DNA of 64,000 nucleotides from Paenibacillus silvestris (GCF_009882985.1 NZ_WTUZ01000040.1:310001-374000), one strand, 5' to 3'. Shown: positions 8,212-17,000, counted from the stretch's first letter. Program-made: numbers and translations. The notes: a model not told the origin generated them from the letters alone.

Positions 8212-10251
8212 CTAACCAATCTCCTCAAGCTCATAGAGCGATGCTTCCCTATTGCGAATGATTCTTCTCAAGAGGGCGGCCATGTCACGCGTAATATCTC
8301 CACGCTCATAAAACCACTGCACAGCATCCCGCTCCGCCTGTATAGCGATCCAATGCAGCTCACGCCTGCTATCGTTGAAGGTTGAATCTTTGCGTCGTGA
8401 ACCGAACGCGAATCTGCGCAGCCTGTCCACCATTTGCTGATAATAATCCAGCACTCCCTCTGTTGCCTCATCACTTTGATAGGCACAGCGTTTGGAGAAC
8501 TCCTCGACAACAGCTTGACTGCATTGCATTTTCAGTGTCCGAATCTCCGCCATATCGGGTTCTACAATATTCGAAGCAAATCGAGGTTGCGTGAGGAAAG
8601 CAAAAATAAGTTTCAAGCGGCGCCAGATATTTTTAACGATTACTTTGCCTACATCAAGTTTATTCGCCAGAATAAGTTCTACTTGTTCCAGCATGTTTAA
8701 ATAATACGTGGCTTGTTCACGGCTCACTTGACCGCTTTCTAATCGATCATTCACATACTTGCGTTCAATATCCAGCGCCAGCAGCCGCATCTCTGCTTCT
8801 TCCTGTTGGAATCGAGGCAGACGTCTCAATTTGCCTTCTTTTTGATCAAGCTGCTGCATCATTAATTTGTAATCGCCTATCACGGTATCCACAGCTGCCT
8901 CATGCTTCTCGTTGCTAGTGTTCTCTAGAGCCCGAACCGCAGCAGCCATAACCTCCAACTGCCACTCACGCTCCATTCTTTCCTTTTCGGCATCCCCTTC
9001 TGTGCTTTTCTTCTTGGCTATCAGCGGTAAGACAATGCTTGCCGTCAGAAGTGAGAACAGAATAATGGACGAGGCAAGGAAAATGATCAGATCCCTTTGC
9101 GGAAACGGAGCGCCGTTTTGCAGAATAAGTGGTATGGAGAATGCGCCAGCCAGAGTTATCGCCCCACGTACACCCGATATCGCCGTCAACGTCAGAATAC
9201 GCAAGCTTGGTACTTCTTGATTCGCGTTCCCGAACCAGCGCCCTCCTCTTGCAAAGATTAGCGTCCAAACGAAACGCAGGAGTAAGAGTAAGACGAAAAT
9301 GAGAATGGCATAGCCAATCACCTTGAAATTATCGAAATGAGGATCTCTGAGAATCGTCCTCGACACACCCGGAATTTGCAGCCCCAGCAGCACAAAGACC
9401 AAGCCGTTAAGCACAAACAAAATGACAGACCATGTGGCATTAGAGACATTACGGAGCTTCGGCATCGTAAACGCCAAACGCTCATTCTCGATCGCATGCA
9501 CTAGTCCACCTGCTACCGCCGCCAAAATGCCCGATACACCTATCTCCTCGGCAATCAAATAGAGCATAAAAGGCGTCAATATTTGCAGCAGCATATGCAT
9601 CGTCTCATCCTCAAGTCCTGCTCGGCGCAGCAGCTGACGAATGCCGATAATTAAAAAGGCGACTAGCGCGCCAACCAGCAAGCCCCCGATCGAGATGACA
9701 AGAAAGCTTAGACTTGCTTTCGGGAACGAAAACACACCGGTAACCGCCGCGGCGATGGCGAACTTGAACGCAACGAGGCCTGACGCATCGTTCATTAAAG
9801 CTTCTCCTTCAAGGAGCCTCATCAAGCTTTTCGGTAAATGAATACGACCGGCTAAGGCGCTGACGGACACGGCATCCGTAGGCGAAAGAATGGCTGCTAA
9901 CCCGAATGCCGCCGCCAGAGGGATAGAAGGAATCAACCAATGGACAACATATCCGACGACACACACCGTTATGAAAACAAGGCCCACTGCAAGCAGCAAA
10001 ATCGGTGCTCGCAGTTTCCACAGCTCATCTCGCGGCGTATGCTTCCCGTCGTGATACAACAATGGAGCAATGAACAGCAAGAAGAACAATTCCGGTTCAA
10101 GTTCCAAATGAATACCTAGCGGTACAATCACCAGAACGGCCCCCAAGGCAATTTGGATCAGAGGGATCGGAATAAAAGGTACAAAGCGGTTCACGACATT
10201 GGAAACACCAATAAGAACCAATAAGATTAGAATAATGATAAATACATGCAA
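8212..10251 (-). CDS. CPA1-family Na+/H+ antiporter
   Basis: 679 residues. About 12 hydrophobic helices fill the first 410 residues, then a long soluble C-terminal region of about 270 residues. Transport motifs of the CPA1 family are visible: LSPTDAVSVSALAGRIHLP, LLEGEALMNDASGLVAFKFA (the conserved ND pair) and ISGVRGAITLAGAFSIPLIL. It exchanges cytoplasmic Na+ (or K+) for external H+ and supports pH and salt homeostasis. The charged, helical tail is typical of NhaG/NhaK-like bacillar antiporters and probably regulatory. ATG start at 10251; no partner gene in the transcript. Confidence 0.93.
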   Translation of the reverse strand: MHVFIIILILLVLIGVSNVVNRFVPFIPIPLIQIALGAVLVIVPLGIHLELEPELFFLLFIAPLLYHDGKHTPRDELWKLRAPILLLAVGLVFITVCVVGYVVHWLIPSIPLAAAFGLAAILSPTDAVSVSALAGRIHLPKSLMRLLEGEALMNDASGLVAFKFAIAAAVTGVFSFPKASLSFLVISIGGLLVGALVAFLIIGIRQLLRRAGLEDETMHMLLQILTPFMLYLIAEEIGVSGILAAVAGGLVHAIENERLAFTMPKLRNVSNATWSVILFVLNGLVFVLLGLQIPGVSRTILRDPHFDNFKVIGYAILIFVLLLLLRFVWTLIFARGGRWFGNANQEVPSLRILTLTAISGVRGAITLAGAFSIPLILQNGAPFPQRDLIIFLASSIILFSLLTASIVLPLIAKKKSTEGDAEKERMEREWQLEVMAAAVRALENTSNEKHEAAVDTVIGDYKLMMQQLDQKEGKLRRLPRFQQEEAEMRLLALDIERKYVNDRLESGQVSREQATYYLNMLEQVELILANKLDVGKVIVKNIWRRLKLIFAFLTQPRFASNIVEPDMAEIRTLKMQCSQAVVEEFSKRCAYQSDEATEGVLDYYQQMVDRLRRFAFGSRRKDSTFNDSRRELHWIAIQAERDAVQWFYERGDITRDMAALLRRIIRNREASLYELEEIG

Positions 10252-10366
10252 GATCGTCTATCTCCTTCCCCGATAAGCACTATGTACGAATATTAGTGAA
10301 GACTTCCGAATGGCGTACTTGTGTAGTATTTCAATATTTTCCCTAAAGAATCCTTCTCGTTATCAA

Positions 10367-10406
10367 CAAAAACGACATCCGATCGATTAGACCGAATGCC
10401 GTTTTT
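10367..10406 (-). terminator. Intrinsic terminator of the iron-uptake transcript
   Basis: Inverted repeat AACGGCATTCGGTC / GATCGGATGTCGTT with a TAATC-like loop and TTTTTG on the minus strand, just after the lipoprotein gene. Confidence 0.75.
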
Positions 10407-10420
10407 ATTCATGTATGCAA

Positions 10421-11398
10421 TTACTGTTTCGTAGTCAACATTTTCACAGTTTCATCGATCATAAGTGAGTAAGCCGTCGGTCCAAAGCCTTGGAACCACA
10501 AGTCGTAGTCGACGGGATGAACTTGGTTCTTCTTCACAGCTGTTAACTGACTCCATATGGCCGTTTTCTTCAGTTCCTCCAGCTTCTCATTGCTTTCATT
10601 CAGGATCAGAATGTGATCCGGATTGATTTCCGGCAGCTTTTCCATGGAAATAGGAGCGAATGTTGCCTTATTATCCGGGAATAACGGTGGTGCCTTCAGA
10701 CCTAGATCCTTGTAAAGAATATCGTAATTCTTTGCACCATAATAGCGAAGTTCCTTGGACGTTACACGCAGAAACATAACGGTTTCGTTGCCAATAGAAG
10801 CTGCAATCTTCTCTTTTGCTTGCTTCGCTTTTTCATCATAAGCAGCAATCGCCTTCTTCGCTTCTTCGTCTTTTTCAAGAACTCCAGCTAAAACCGTAAC
10901 TGTTTTACGCCAATCCTTGGCTCCGTCTGTTTCTTCTGGCTTCAAAACAACGGTAGGCGCAATTTTGCTTAATTGATCGAAACCTTTCCCCATCCCGTCG
11001 TTAGCGAGAATAAGATCAGGTGCAGCTGATAGAATCGACTCGAAATTCGTTTCCGACTGCCAGCCTAAATTCGTTACACCAGCCATTTTATCTTTCAAAT
11101 ACCAGGAGAAATCTTTCGTCTCCGGTCCAGCTTGAACAGATGAGCTCGGTTTCACACCTAAGGCCAACATTAAATCAATTAGCCATGGGTTAAGCGCAGC
11201 AATCTTTTGGGGTTTTCCAGTGATCACTGTCTCACCCGCAAAATGCTTGATCGTACGAGGTTTTGCTGATTCTTGGGCTGGAGTAGCAGATGGGCTGCTT
11301 GATAAGGTTGGTTGCGATTTACCGCAAGCGGTCATAAGTAACGCTGTAGTAAGTACAAGAGCCAAGATTGGTGCGGATTTGCGTATGATTTGTTTCAT
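10421..11398 (-). CDS. Iron-siderophore ABC transporter substrate-binding lipoprotein
   Basis: 325 residues. Lipoprotein signal with TALLMTAC (Cys25), then a Ser/Pro linker and a class III periplasmic-binding fold: IAALNPWLIDLMLALGVKP, ILSAAPDLILANDGM, and a long central helix. It would bind a ferric siderophore outside the cell. Its ATG overlaps the stop of the nitroreductase gene (TAATG, base 11398), so translation is coupled. A perfect Fur box precedes the two-gene unit. No cognate permease or ATPase is encoded nearby. Confidence 0.9.
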   Translation of the reverse strand: MKQIIRKSAPILALVLTTALLMTACGKSQPTLSSSPSATPAQESAKPRTIKHFAGETVITGKPQKIAALNPWLIDLMLALGVKPSSSVQAGPETKDFSWYLKDKMAGVTNLGWQSETNFESILSAAPDLILANDGMGKGFDQLSKIAPTVVLKPEETDGAKDWRKTVTVLAGVLEKDEEAKKAIAAYDEKAKQAKEKIAASIGNETVMFLRVTSKELRYYGAKNYDILYKDLGLKAPPLFPDNKATFAPISMEKLPEINPDHILILNESNEKLEELKKTAIWSQLTAVKKNQVHPVDYDLWFQGFGPTAYSLMIDETVKMLTTKQ

Positions 11399-12006
11399 TA
11401 TTGAACACAGCCCTCTCTAGTTGTCTTTCCAAATACTTGCGTTTTCTCTTCGGCCGTCGTGCGCGGTCTTTTGGGTTCAGGGATTTGATCTTCCTCAAAA
11501 AATCCAAGATGCAGCATACCCGTTACTTTCTCCCCTGGCTGTACGCCTAATAGCGACCTGACCGCTGGATTCCAGTTATGGTCATTCGTTTTCCAAACGA
11601 CTCCAAGTTTGCGTTCCCAAGCTAGTAGTTGGAAGTTTTGGATTAGCGCCGCTGAGGCCATGAGATCTTCTTCCCACTGCTTCGGACGCGGATCTTCCGG
11701 CATGATGACGATTAAGAAAGCCGAACCTTGCGCATGGAGATACTTTCGCATTTTCTCATGCTGCTCTAACGCGAACCCAGGCAATATATGCTCAATGAAC
11801 GCTTCCTTCTGCTCCGATGGTACAAAAAGAAATCTCCACGGCTCCCTGAGACCGTGATTGGGTGCCCACACGGCGTCGTTCAATAAGGCCATGACAAGCT
11901 CTTCGGAGACGGGTTCATCCGTAAAAGCCCGCATTGTCCTGCGCGACCGAACCGTCAAGGCTACATCTCCTGGACCAGCCTCTTGTCGTATATACGGCTG
12001 TTTCAT
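11398..12006 (-). CDS. Nitroreductase-family flavoprotein in a Fur-controlled operon
   Basis: 202 residues. The N-terminal SRRTMRAFTDEPVSEELVMALLNDAVWAPN-type region (residues about 21-50), with PNHGLREPWRF, is the FMN-binding signature of the nitroreductase family. The C-terminal region has a plausible FMN/NAD(P)H site around PGEKVTGMLHLGFF. Such enzymes use NAD(P)H to reduce nitro compounds, quinones or flavins. Position at the head of an iron-siderophore binding-protein operon suggests a role in reductive iron release, which is inference. A Fur box lies 27-41 bases upstream of the ATG. Confidence 0.85.
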   Translation of the reverse strand: MKQPYIRQEAGPGDVALTVRSRRTMRAFTDEPVSEELVMALLNDAVWAPNHGLREPWRFLFVPSEQKEAFIEHILPGFALEQHEKMRKYLHAQGSAFLIVIMPEDPRPKQWEEDLMASAALIQNFQLLAWERKLGVVWKTNDHNWNPAVRSLLGVQPGEKVTGMLHLGFFEEDQIPEPKRPRTTAEEKTQVFGKTTREGCVQ

Positions 12007-12032
12007 TACTAACCACCTCTAAATTATGAAAT

Positions 12033-12047
12033 TGATAATCATTATCA
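12033..12047. promoter_or_regulatory. Perfect Fur box upstream of nitroreductase/siderophore-binding operon
   Basis: TGATAATCATTATCA is an exact match to the Bacillus 7-1-7 Fur core TGATAATNATTATCA. It lies 27 bases before the ATG at 12006, in the right place to block the promoter when iron is plentiful. Confidence 0.9.
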
Positions 12048-12134
12048 CAAGGTAATCGTAAGCGAAACAACCACTCCGTTCAATGGATAAAATCTTTCAA
12101 GCACATGGATAAAATTCAGTTTCCATGAAGAGGA

Positions 12135-13730
12135 TCAGGACGACAGCAGAGAATTAACCGCCATATCTATAGCTAAACTATGCTGGATAGGAGCATGACT
12201 ATTGAACCAGCTTGGTACCTCATTTAATCTGCCATTTTGAACAGCACGCAGAGTGTTCCAAGCCGGACTGCTCTTTAATTGTTCAGTTAATCGAGCATCG
12301 GAATTAGAGTTGCAGGTGGTAAGGAAAATATGGTCCGGATTCATTCGAACCAGGTCCGCCTCTGAGATTACCGTGTAGTGCGTTTGCGGCTTAACGCCGA
12401 TCGGTGGAGTCAGCTTTAACTCCTTGTACAAAATATCTCCAAGCTGTCGTTTCCCCCCATATACGCGCCATTCCTTGCCGGCATCTACTAGCAGCATAAC
12501 CGTCTGCTCTTGACCGAAGCTTGATCTTAAACGTGATCTAGCGTCTGCCGCTTTGTGATCATACTGCTTCAGCCATGCGGCGTACTGCTCTTTTTTTCCG
12601 AAAAGGGTAGCCAATTCAAGCAAAGTATCGCGCCAATTATCCTTATTGAAGAGCGTAATCGTCGGAGCAACATTCCGATACGTGTCGGTTGTTAAACTTG
12701 CCCAATTAACGCCAAGAATCAGCTCAGGATCTGCACGCAGCACAGACTCTCGATCCGGACGATCCCAGCGACCGACAATCTTGGTCTCCATCAGTTCATC
12801 TGCGATATGTGGCAGCAGCCCGCGGATTTGGTCGTTACCTGCATACGAAAGCGTTGCGAAGGGCTTAAGATCCAGCGCTAGCAAATAGTCATTTAACAAC
12901 GGAAATACCGTCATGATTTTGGAATTGACATGATTCTTCATATATATCGTTGGTGAAACACCTACAACCTTCTTGAATGTCCGGCTAAAATAGAGCTCAT
13001 CACGGAATCCTACTTTAGATGCTACCGTTTTGAGGTTCTGCTGCGACCTTAACCATGTTTTGGCATGTTCCATGCGCAGACGGGTCAAATAGTCAATGGG
13101 TCGCACTCCGATATGCTTTTTGAAAATACCAGCAAAATTGCTCGCACTAATCCCATGGCGTTGTGCCAGCGTGCTGAGCGAAATATCCTCATGATAATAC
13201 ATATCCATGAAATCTTTGGCCTTCTCGATGGCAAACCGTGTGCCACCCTGCTGCTTATCTGATTGCTGATCAGACACGATTGTGAACAGCAATTCTTGAA
13301 AAACTATTTGCCGCTTCCAAGATGATAATGGATTTGATGTGCTCCCTAGCTCATGAAGCTGCTCAAATCCTCGCAGGATTGTAGTTGGGTCATTTAAGGC
13401 TAACAACCCTTCCTCGTCGAAGATCTCGGTGCCCACCGCATTTTTCCATTTGTATGTAAAAGATTGCATCATAAATTGAATAGGTTGTTCTCCGTCTACA
13501 ACGGCTTCCACCAAGCTCTTAGGTTGCAGTAGGAATAACGAGCCAGGACCTGCCTCATATTCCGTTCCATTAATAGACATTGTGCCGCGGCCTTCCTGAA
13601 TCTGCACAAGGTGATAGTAGGTAATGAACCTGCGTCTTACACGTTTACCTGCTGGATATCGTTTACGTACCGGATGACACAGACTGAAGCTAATGTCTCC
13701 CATTTGATTCCAAAAGTTATCATTAATCAT
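12135..13730 (-). CDS. Btr-like regulator: AraC helix-turn-helix fused to siderophore-binding domain
   Basis: 531 residues. Residues 1-150 are a cupin-like region, about 170-270 an AraC DNA-binding domain with two helix-turn-helices (ISLSTLAQRHGISASNFAGI and FRDELYFSRTFKKVVGVSPT). The remaining about 260 residues are a class III periplasmic-binding domain without signal peptide (DPELILGVNWAS, NPDHIFLTTCNSN). This is the architecture of B. subtilis Btr, which senses bacillibactin inside the cell and activates feuABC. Here it probably activates siderophore uptake, likely the neighbouring unit. A near-perfect Fur box precedes it. Confidence 0.9.
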   Translation of the reverse strand: MINDNFWNQMGDISFSLCHPVRKRYPAGKRVRRRFITYYHLVQIQEGRGTMSINGTEYEAGPGSLFLLQPKSLVEAVVDGEQPIQFMMQSFTYKWKNAVGTEIFDEEGLLALNDPTTILRGFEQLHELGSTSNPLSSWKRQIVFQELLFTIVSDQQSDKQQGGTRFAIEKAKDFMDMYYHEDISLSTLAQRHGISASNFAGIFKKHIGVRPIDYLTRLRMEHAKTWLRSQQNLKTVASKVGFRDELYFSRTFKKVVGVSPTIYMKNHVNSKIMTVFPLLNDYLLALDLKPFATLSYAGNDQIRGLLPHIADELMETKIVGRWDRPDRESVLRADPELILGVNWASLTTDTYRNVAPTITLFNKDNWRDTLLELATLFGKKEQYAAWLKQYDHKAADARSRLRSSFGQEQTVMLLVDAGKEWRVYGGKRQLGDILYKELKLTPPIGVKPQTHYTVISEADLVRMNPDHIFLTTCNSNSDARLTEQLKSSPAWNTLRAVQNGRLNEVPSWFNSHAPIQHSLAIDMAVNSLLSS

Positions 13731-13773
13731 AGTTAGTTGAACTTCCTTTCAATCCTACTCCGTACAAGTACAA

Positions 13774-13788
13774 TGATAATCATTCTCA
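13774..13788. promoter_or_regulatory. Fur box upstream of the Btr-like regulator
   Basis: TGATAATCATTCTCA matches 13 of 14 defined positions of TGATAATNATTATCA. It lies 44 bases upstream of the ATG at 13730. Confidence 0.85.
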
Positions 13789-13933
13789 ACAAATCCGTCC
13801 AGTGATTTTCTTCTCCATGTTCACCCAATGTTCACGAATTTGAAATATTTTCAAATATAATTTTGTGTCCATTAGGTGTACAATATGTAAATACGGTTTA
13901 TATCCAATTGTGCGTGTTGCTACACATTTTCTT

Positions 13934-13951
13934 ATGTGAAAAATGTTACAA
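13934..13951. promoter_or_regulatory. Rex-like (or Fnr-like) operator upstream of yjlC-ndh
   Basis: ATGTGAAAAATGTTACAA matches 11 of 14 arm bases of the Rex operator TTGTGAA-N4-TTCACAA. The inner part (TGTGA-N6-TTACA) is also one base from an Fnr box. In B. subtilis the equivalent yjlC-ndh operon is repressed by the NADH-sensing repressor Rex, so the context favours Rex. The match is imperfect. Confidence 0.4.
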
Positions 13952-14029
13952 CCATCTGGGAAACATACGTTTCACCCGTGCACATTGTGACAGTACCCGA
14001 TTTTTTTCATCGCAAAGGAGGATTTTCAT

Positions 14030-14461
14030 ATGTCACAGACATCTGCTGTTCAAGAAGTAGCAGCAACGGCTGCTGCGGAACCAAAATCGTTAGACGTACT
14101 TGACCAATTGCTAAAGCCTGAGGTGCAACAATCTCTGACTGTCCTGGTCGATAACCTGCCTAAACTGGCAGAAATGGTGACTGTTTTAACGAAAGCTTAT
14201 GATTTTGCACAAAGCGTAGCTACAGACAAAGTATTGATTAACGATTTTGCCCAAGGTATTGGTGAGTTTGTTAAACCCGTACAGGAAAAAGCAAAAGACA
14301 TTGCATCCGCGGCAATTGAAGCTGGCGAGCGCTCACAGGCTGAAGCAGGATCAACAATCGGTCTCTTCGGCATACTAAAAATGTTAAAAGATCCTGAAGT
14401 GCAGAAAACTCTTCGTTTTGCACAAGCATTCTTGAACGTACTATCAGAACGTAAAAATTAA
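14030..14461 (+). CDS. DUF1641 protein, YjlC-like partner of NADH dehydrogenase
   Basis: 143 residues, acidic and helical, with no signal. The region LFGILKMLKDPEVQKTLRFA near the C-terminus is the DUF1641 signature. In B. subtilis the DUF1641 gene yjlC sits directly upstream of ndh (yjlD), exactly as here, with 21 bases between stop and the preferred downstream start. Its biochemical role is unknown; a link to respiratory dehydrogenase function is inferred from the conserved pairing. The ATG has AAAGGAGGATTTTC upstream. Confidence 0.88.
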   Translation: MSQTSAVQEVAATAAAEPKSLDVLDQLLKPEVQQSLTVLVDNLPKLAEMVTVLTKAYDFAQSVATDKVLINDFAQGIGEFVKPVQEKAKDIASAAIEAGERSQAEAGSTIGLFGILKMLKDPEVQKTLRFAQAFLNVLSERKN

Positions 14462-14482
14462 TACGGACTAGGGATGATAACG

Positions 14483-15664
14483 ATGGCTAAACAAATACTT
14501 ATTCTTGGCGGCGGATATGGCGGCCTATTAACCGCATTGACAGCACGTAAACATCTGACAGCTTCAGAAGCGAACATTACAATCATTAATCGCTTCCCAA
14601 CACATCAAATTATTACGGAATTGCACCGTCTTGCTGGCGGTACAATTAAAGAGCAAGCTGTAGCACTACCTTTGCAAAAACTGCTAGGCGACAAACAAGT
14701 TAATATCGTGGTTGATACAATTAAAGAAATTAAACCAGATGATAAAAAAGTCGTAACAAGTAGTGGCGCAGTACATACTTACGATGCGCTAGTCGTTGCT
14801 CTTGGCAGCGAAACGAACTACTTCGGCATTCCAGGATTGGAAGAGAACAGCATGGTTCTCAAATCAGCTTCTGATGCTAACCGTATTCGTGAGCATGTTG
14901 AAGCACGTCTGGACGCTTACAAAGCATCTGGCAACAAAGCTGACGCAACGATTGTAGTTGGCGGCGGCGGTCTAACAGGCGTTGAGCTTGTAGGCGAATT
15001 CGCTGATAAACTGCCTGAAATCTGCCATAGCAAAGGTATCGATTTCAGCGATATCTCCATCTATTGCGTAGAAGCTGGCCCTGCAATCCTTCCAGTATTC
15101 CCGAAAGTATTGATCGAGCGTGCAGTAACTAGCCTTGAGAAGCGCGGTGTTACATTCTTAACAGGCGTTGCAATTACAGAAGCTACGAAGAACACGGTAT
15201 CTCTCAAAAGTGGACAAACAATTGAGTCCAACACAATTATTTGGACTGGCGGCGTGAAAGGCAATCCGGTTGTTGGAAGCTGTGGAATCGCAGAAGACCG
15301 CGGTCGTGCGACCGTAACTTCAACGCTCCAATCCACTTCCCACTCCGATGTATTCCTTGCAGGCGACTGCGCGGTTGTATTCCCTGAAGGAAGTGAAAGA
15401 CCGTATCCTCCGACTGCACAACTTGCTTGGCAGATGGGCGAAACAGTTGGCTACAATCTGTCCGTTCAGATCAAAGGCGGCGCGATGGATAAATTCACAC
15501 CTGTATTCTCCGGAACACTTGGCAGCTTAGGCCGCAAAGACGGTATCGGTACAATCGGCGGAAACAGCACACAGTTGAAAGGCTTACCTGCTTCCCTAAT
15601 GAAAGAAGCAAGTAACGTTCGCTACTTGTCACATATCCACGGTCTTTTCGCTTTAGCCTACTAA
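14483..15664 (+). CDS. ndh: Type II NADH dehydrogenase (NDH-2)
   Basis: 393 residues from ATG 14483, which has AGGG nine bases before it; an upstream in-frame ATG at 14474 lies too close to that site. Two dinucleotide folds are clear: ILGGGYGGLLTAL (FAD) and VVGGGGLTGVELVGEF (NADH). The HSDVFLAGDCAVV segment is the third FAD-contact motif, and PPTAQLAWQMG is typical of NDH-2. The enzyme is a peripheral membrane, non-proton-pumping dehydrogenase that passes electrons from NADH to menaquinone. Co-transcribed with the DUF1641 gene. Confidence 0.93.
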   Translation: MAKQILILGGGYGGLLTALTARKHLTASEANITIINRFPTHQIITELHRLAGGTIKEQAVALPLQKLLGDKQVNIVVDTIKEIKPDDKKVVTSSGAVHTYDALVVALGSETNYFGIPGLEENSMVLKSASDANRIREHVEARLDAYKASGNKADATIVVGGGGLTGVELVGEFADKLPEICHSKGIDFSDISIYCVEAGPAILPVFPKVLIERAVTSLEKRGVTFLTGVAITEATKNTVSLKSGQTIESNTIIWTGGVKGNPVVGSCGIAEDRGRATVTSTLQSTSHSDVFLAGDCAVVFPEGSERPYPPTAQLAWQMGETVGYNLSVQIKGGAMDKFTPVFSGTLGSLGRKDGIGTIGGNSTQLKGLPASLMKEASNVRYLSHIHGLFALAY

Positions 15665-15668
15665 TACA

Positions 15669-15720
15669 GAAAAAAGGATGCCCTCAGCCTCACGGGGCTG
15701 TTAGGACATCCTTTTTTTTA
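15669..15720. terminator. Bidirectional terminator between ndh and CBS gene
   Basis: AAAAAAGGATG and CATCCTTTTTT arms enclose an inner CAGCC/GGCTG hairpin. Both strands end in a T run, so it serves the convergent genes on either side. Confidence 0.85.
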
Positions 15721-15743
15721 TTTTTATGAGTTATCGTATCCGC

Positions 15744-16199
15744 TTACAATAATGATTGAAACGAATGTCGGATAACATCTCCCCTACTGATTATTCCAAC
15801 CAGTACGCCTCGGTGGACCACGGGAAGTTTCTTGATTCGTTTTTTACCTAATATGGCAGCGATTTGCTCAATATCCTCTTCCGCGTCAACGGCAATCACT
15901 TTCTTTTGAGCGATCGTCATCACACATCTTGGAAGCAATCTGCGAACTCTTTCATCAAACTCTTCGTCATCCCCCTTGATCACAGCCGTGTACATATAAG
16001 TTCCGAACACATGGTCATCATGCTTGCCGATATAACGCATAATATCTCCATCACTAATGTAGGCAACCACTTCATTCCTCTCGTTAACGACAGGAAGCCC
16101 ACTAATTCTGTATTTGATAAATTTCTCGATCACATCGCGAACAGGGTCGTTTTCTTTTACTTTGTAGACTTGTCGCACCATAATTTCTTTGGCTTTCAT
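15744..16199 (-). CDS. CBS-pair domain protein
   Basis: 151 residues from ATG 16199, chosen because GGGGGG lies six bases upstream and the family starts MKAKEIM. Two CBS repeats are visible: VRDVIEKFIKYRISGLPVVN with VVAYISDGDIMRYI, and IAAILGKKRIKKLPVVHRG with LVGIISRGDVIRH. CBS pairs bind adenosine nucleotides and sense energy state; stand-alone versions often have unknown partners. Two TTGTATNATACAA-type boxes lie upstream, shared with the divergent MarR gene. Confidence 0.9.
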   Translation of the reverse strand: MKAKEIMVRQVYKVKENDPVRDVIEKFIKYRISGLPVVNERNEVVAYISDGDIMRYIGKHDDHVFGTYMYTAVIKGDDEEFDERVRRLLPRCVMTIAQKKVIAVDAEEDIEQIAAILGKKRIKKLPVVHRGVLVGIISRGDVIRHSFQSLL

Positions 16200-16239
16200 G
16201 ACGATCCCCCCCATATAAATTGCTTTCTGATGGTTCTAG

Positions 16240-16273
16240 CTGTATAATGCAACTATATATTTGTATTATACAA
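16240..16273. promoter_or_regulatory. Tandem TTGTAT-N-ATACAA operators between CBS and MarR genes
   Basis: TTGTATTATACAA at 16261-16273 is a perfect 6-1-6 palindrome. CTGTATAATGCAA at 16240-16252 is a second copy with two mismatches, exactly 21 bases away (two helical turns). Related copies lie upstream of marR itself, azoR and the MFS pump. Confidence 0.6.
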
Positions 16274-16334
16274 CTATGTACAAGGAAGTTCAATTGTAAT
16301 TCGTACCTATGCAGAAACATATGCCAAACAAATC

Positions 16335-16347
16335 TTGTATGTTACGA
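16335..16347. promoter_or_regulatory. Degenerate MarR-type operator in the MarR promoter
   Basis: TTGTATGTTACGA matches 10 of 12 arm positions of TTGTAT-N-ATACAA. It lies 43 bases before the start of the MarR gene, where binding would give autorepression. Confidence 0.45.
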
Positions 16348-16389
16348 TAAAGTTATGGGTTCTATATTACATTATAAATGAGGTATTCC

Positions 16390-16821
16390 ATGACTGAAAA
16401 GATCCTTCATCCTGCCGAAACGATTGAACTCGAACTCGCCATTCTAATGCGTCGATTCCTTGCCGTAACGACCACGAAAAAGATTGGCACACTGGACCGA
16501 TCCGCTTATCTATTACTGCATCAGATTTCTTCGAACGGCTCGTCTGGTGTGAAAGCCTTGGCGGAAGAGTTCCAGCTCGATATCTCGACAATCAGCCGTC
16601 AGACGGCTTCGCTGGAGCAGAAAGGCCTCGTCTATCGGATCCCCGATCCTCAGGATGGTCGCGCCTATTCCCTCCAAATTACGGAGATCGGCGCCGCGGA
16701 ACTGGCCTCGAACAAACAGGCTCGATACGAACGTGTTAGGGAGCTGCTCCAAGATTGGTCGACGGAAGATCAGCAAAAGTTCGGTGAACTCCTAAGTAAG
16801 TTTAATCGAATCATTGTTTAA
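16390..16821 (+). CDS. MarR-family transcriptional regulator
   Basis: 143 residues from ATG 16390, which has GAGG six bases upstream (the ATG at 16378 overlaps that site). Winged helix-turn-helix typical of MarR: VKALAEEFQLDISTISRQTA, LEQKGLVYRIPDPQDGRAYS and a wing (DPQDGRAYSLQIT). There is no cysteine, so oxidation sensing of the OhrR/YodB type is unlikely; ligand binding is more plausible. Palindromes in its own promoter and before CBS, azoR and MFS genes suggest a small local regulon for quinone or drug stress. Confidence 0.9.
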   Translation: MTEKILHPAETIELELAILMRRFLAVTTTKKIGTLDRSAYLLLHQISSNGSSGVKALAEEFQLDISTISRQTASLEQKGLVYRIPDPQDGRAYSLQITEIGAAELASNKQARYERVRELLQDWSTEDQQKFGELLSKFNRIIV

Positions 16822-16865
16822 GACATTTTCACTTGAGAAGATGATCGGCTCTAGCGAAAATACGT

Positions 16866-16901
16866 AAAGCCTTAGCCAGAATCCGGCTAAGGCTTTTTTA
16901 T
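16866..16901 (+). terminator. Intrinsic terminator of the MarR gene
   Basis: Stem AAGCCTTAGCC / GGCTAAGGCTT with loop AGAATCC and a T6 tract. Confidence 0.9.
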
Positions 16902-17000
16902 TCATTCAGAGGAACTGCAGTTCCCTCCGTTTAGTTTAGACTAATCTCCTGAGGTATCATCGCTTAGCACTATATGCCAATAGACTTATCCACGATTCCA

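Noticed and set aside
13776..13950. Class II Fnr activation site for yjlC-ndh
   Set aside because: The box at 13935-13950 is not followed by a good -10 at the required distance, so only a repressor-type site was kept.
13863..14060. 65-residue plus-strand ORF overlapping the DUF1641 start
   Set aside because: Overlaps the regulatory region and the start of a well-supported gene in another frame; no ribosome site.
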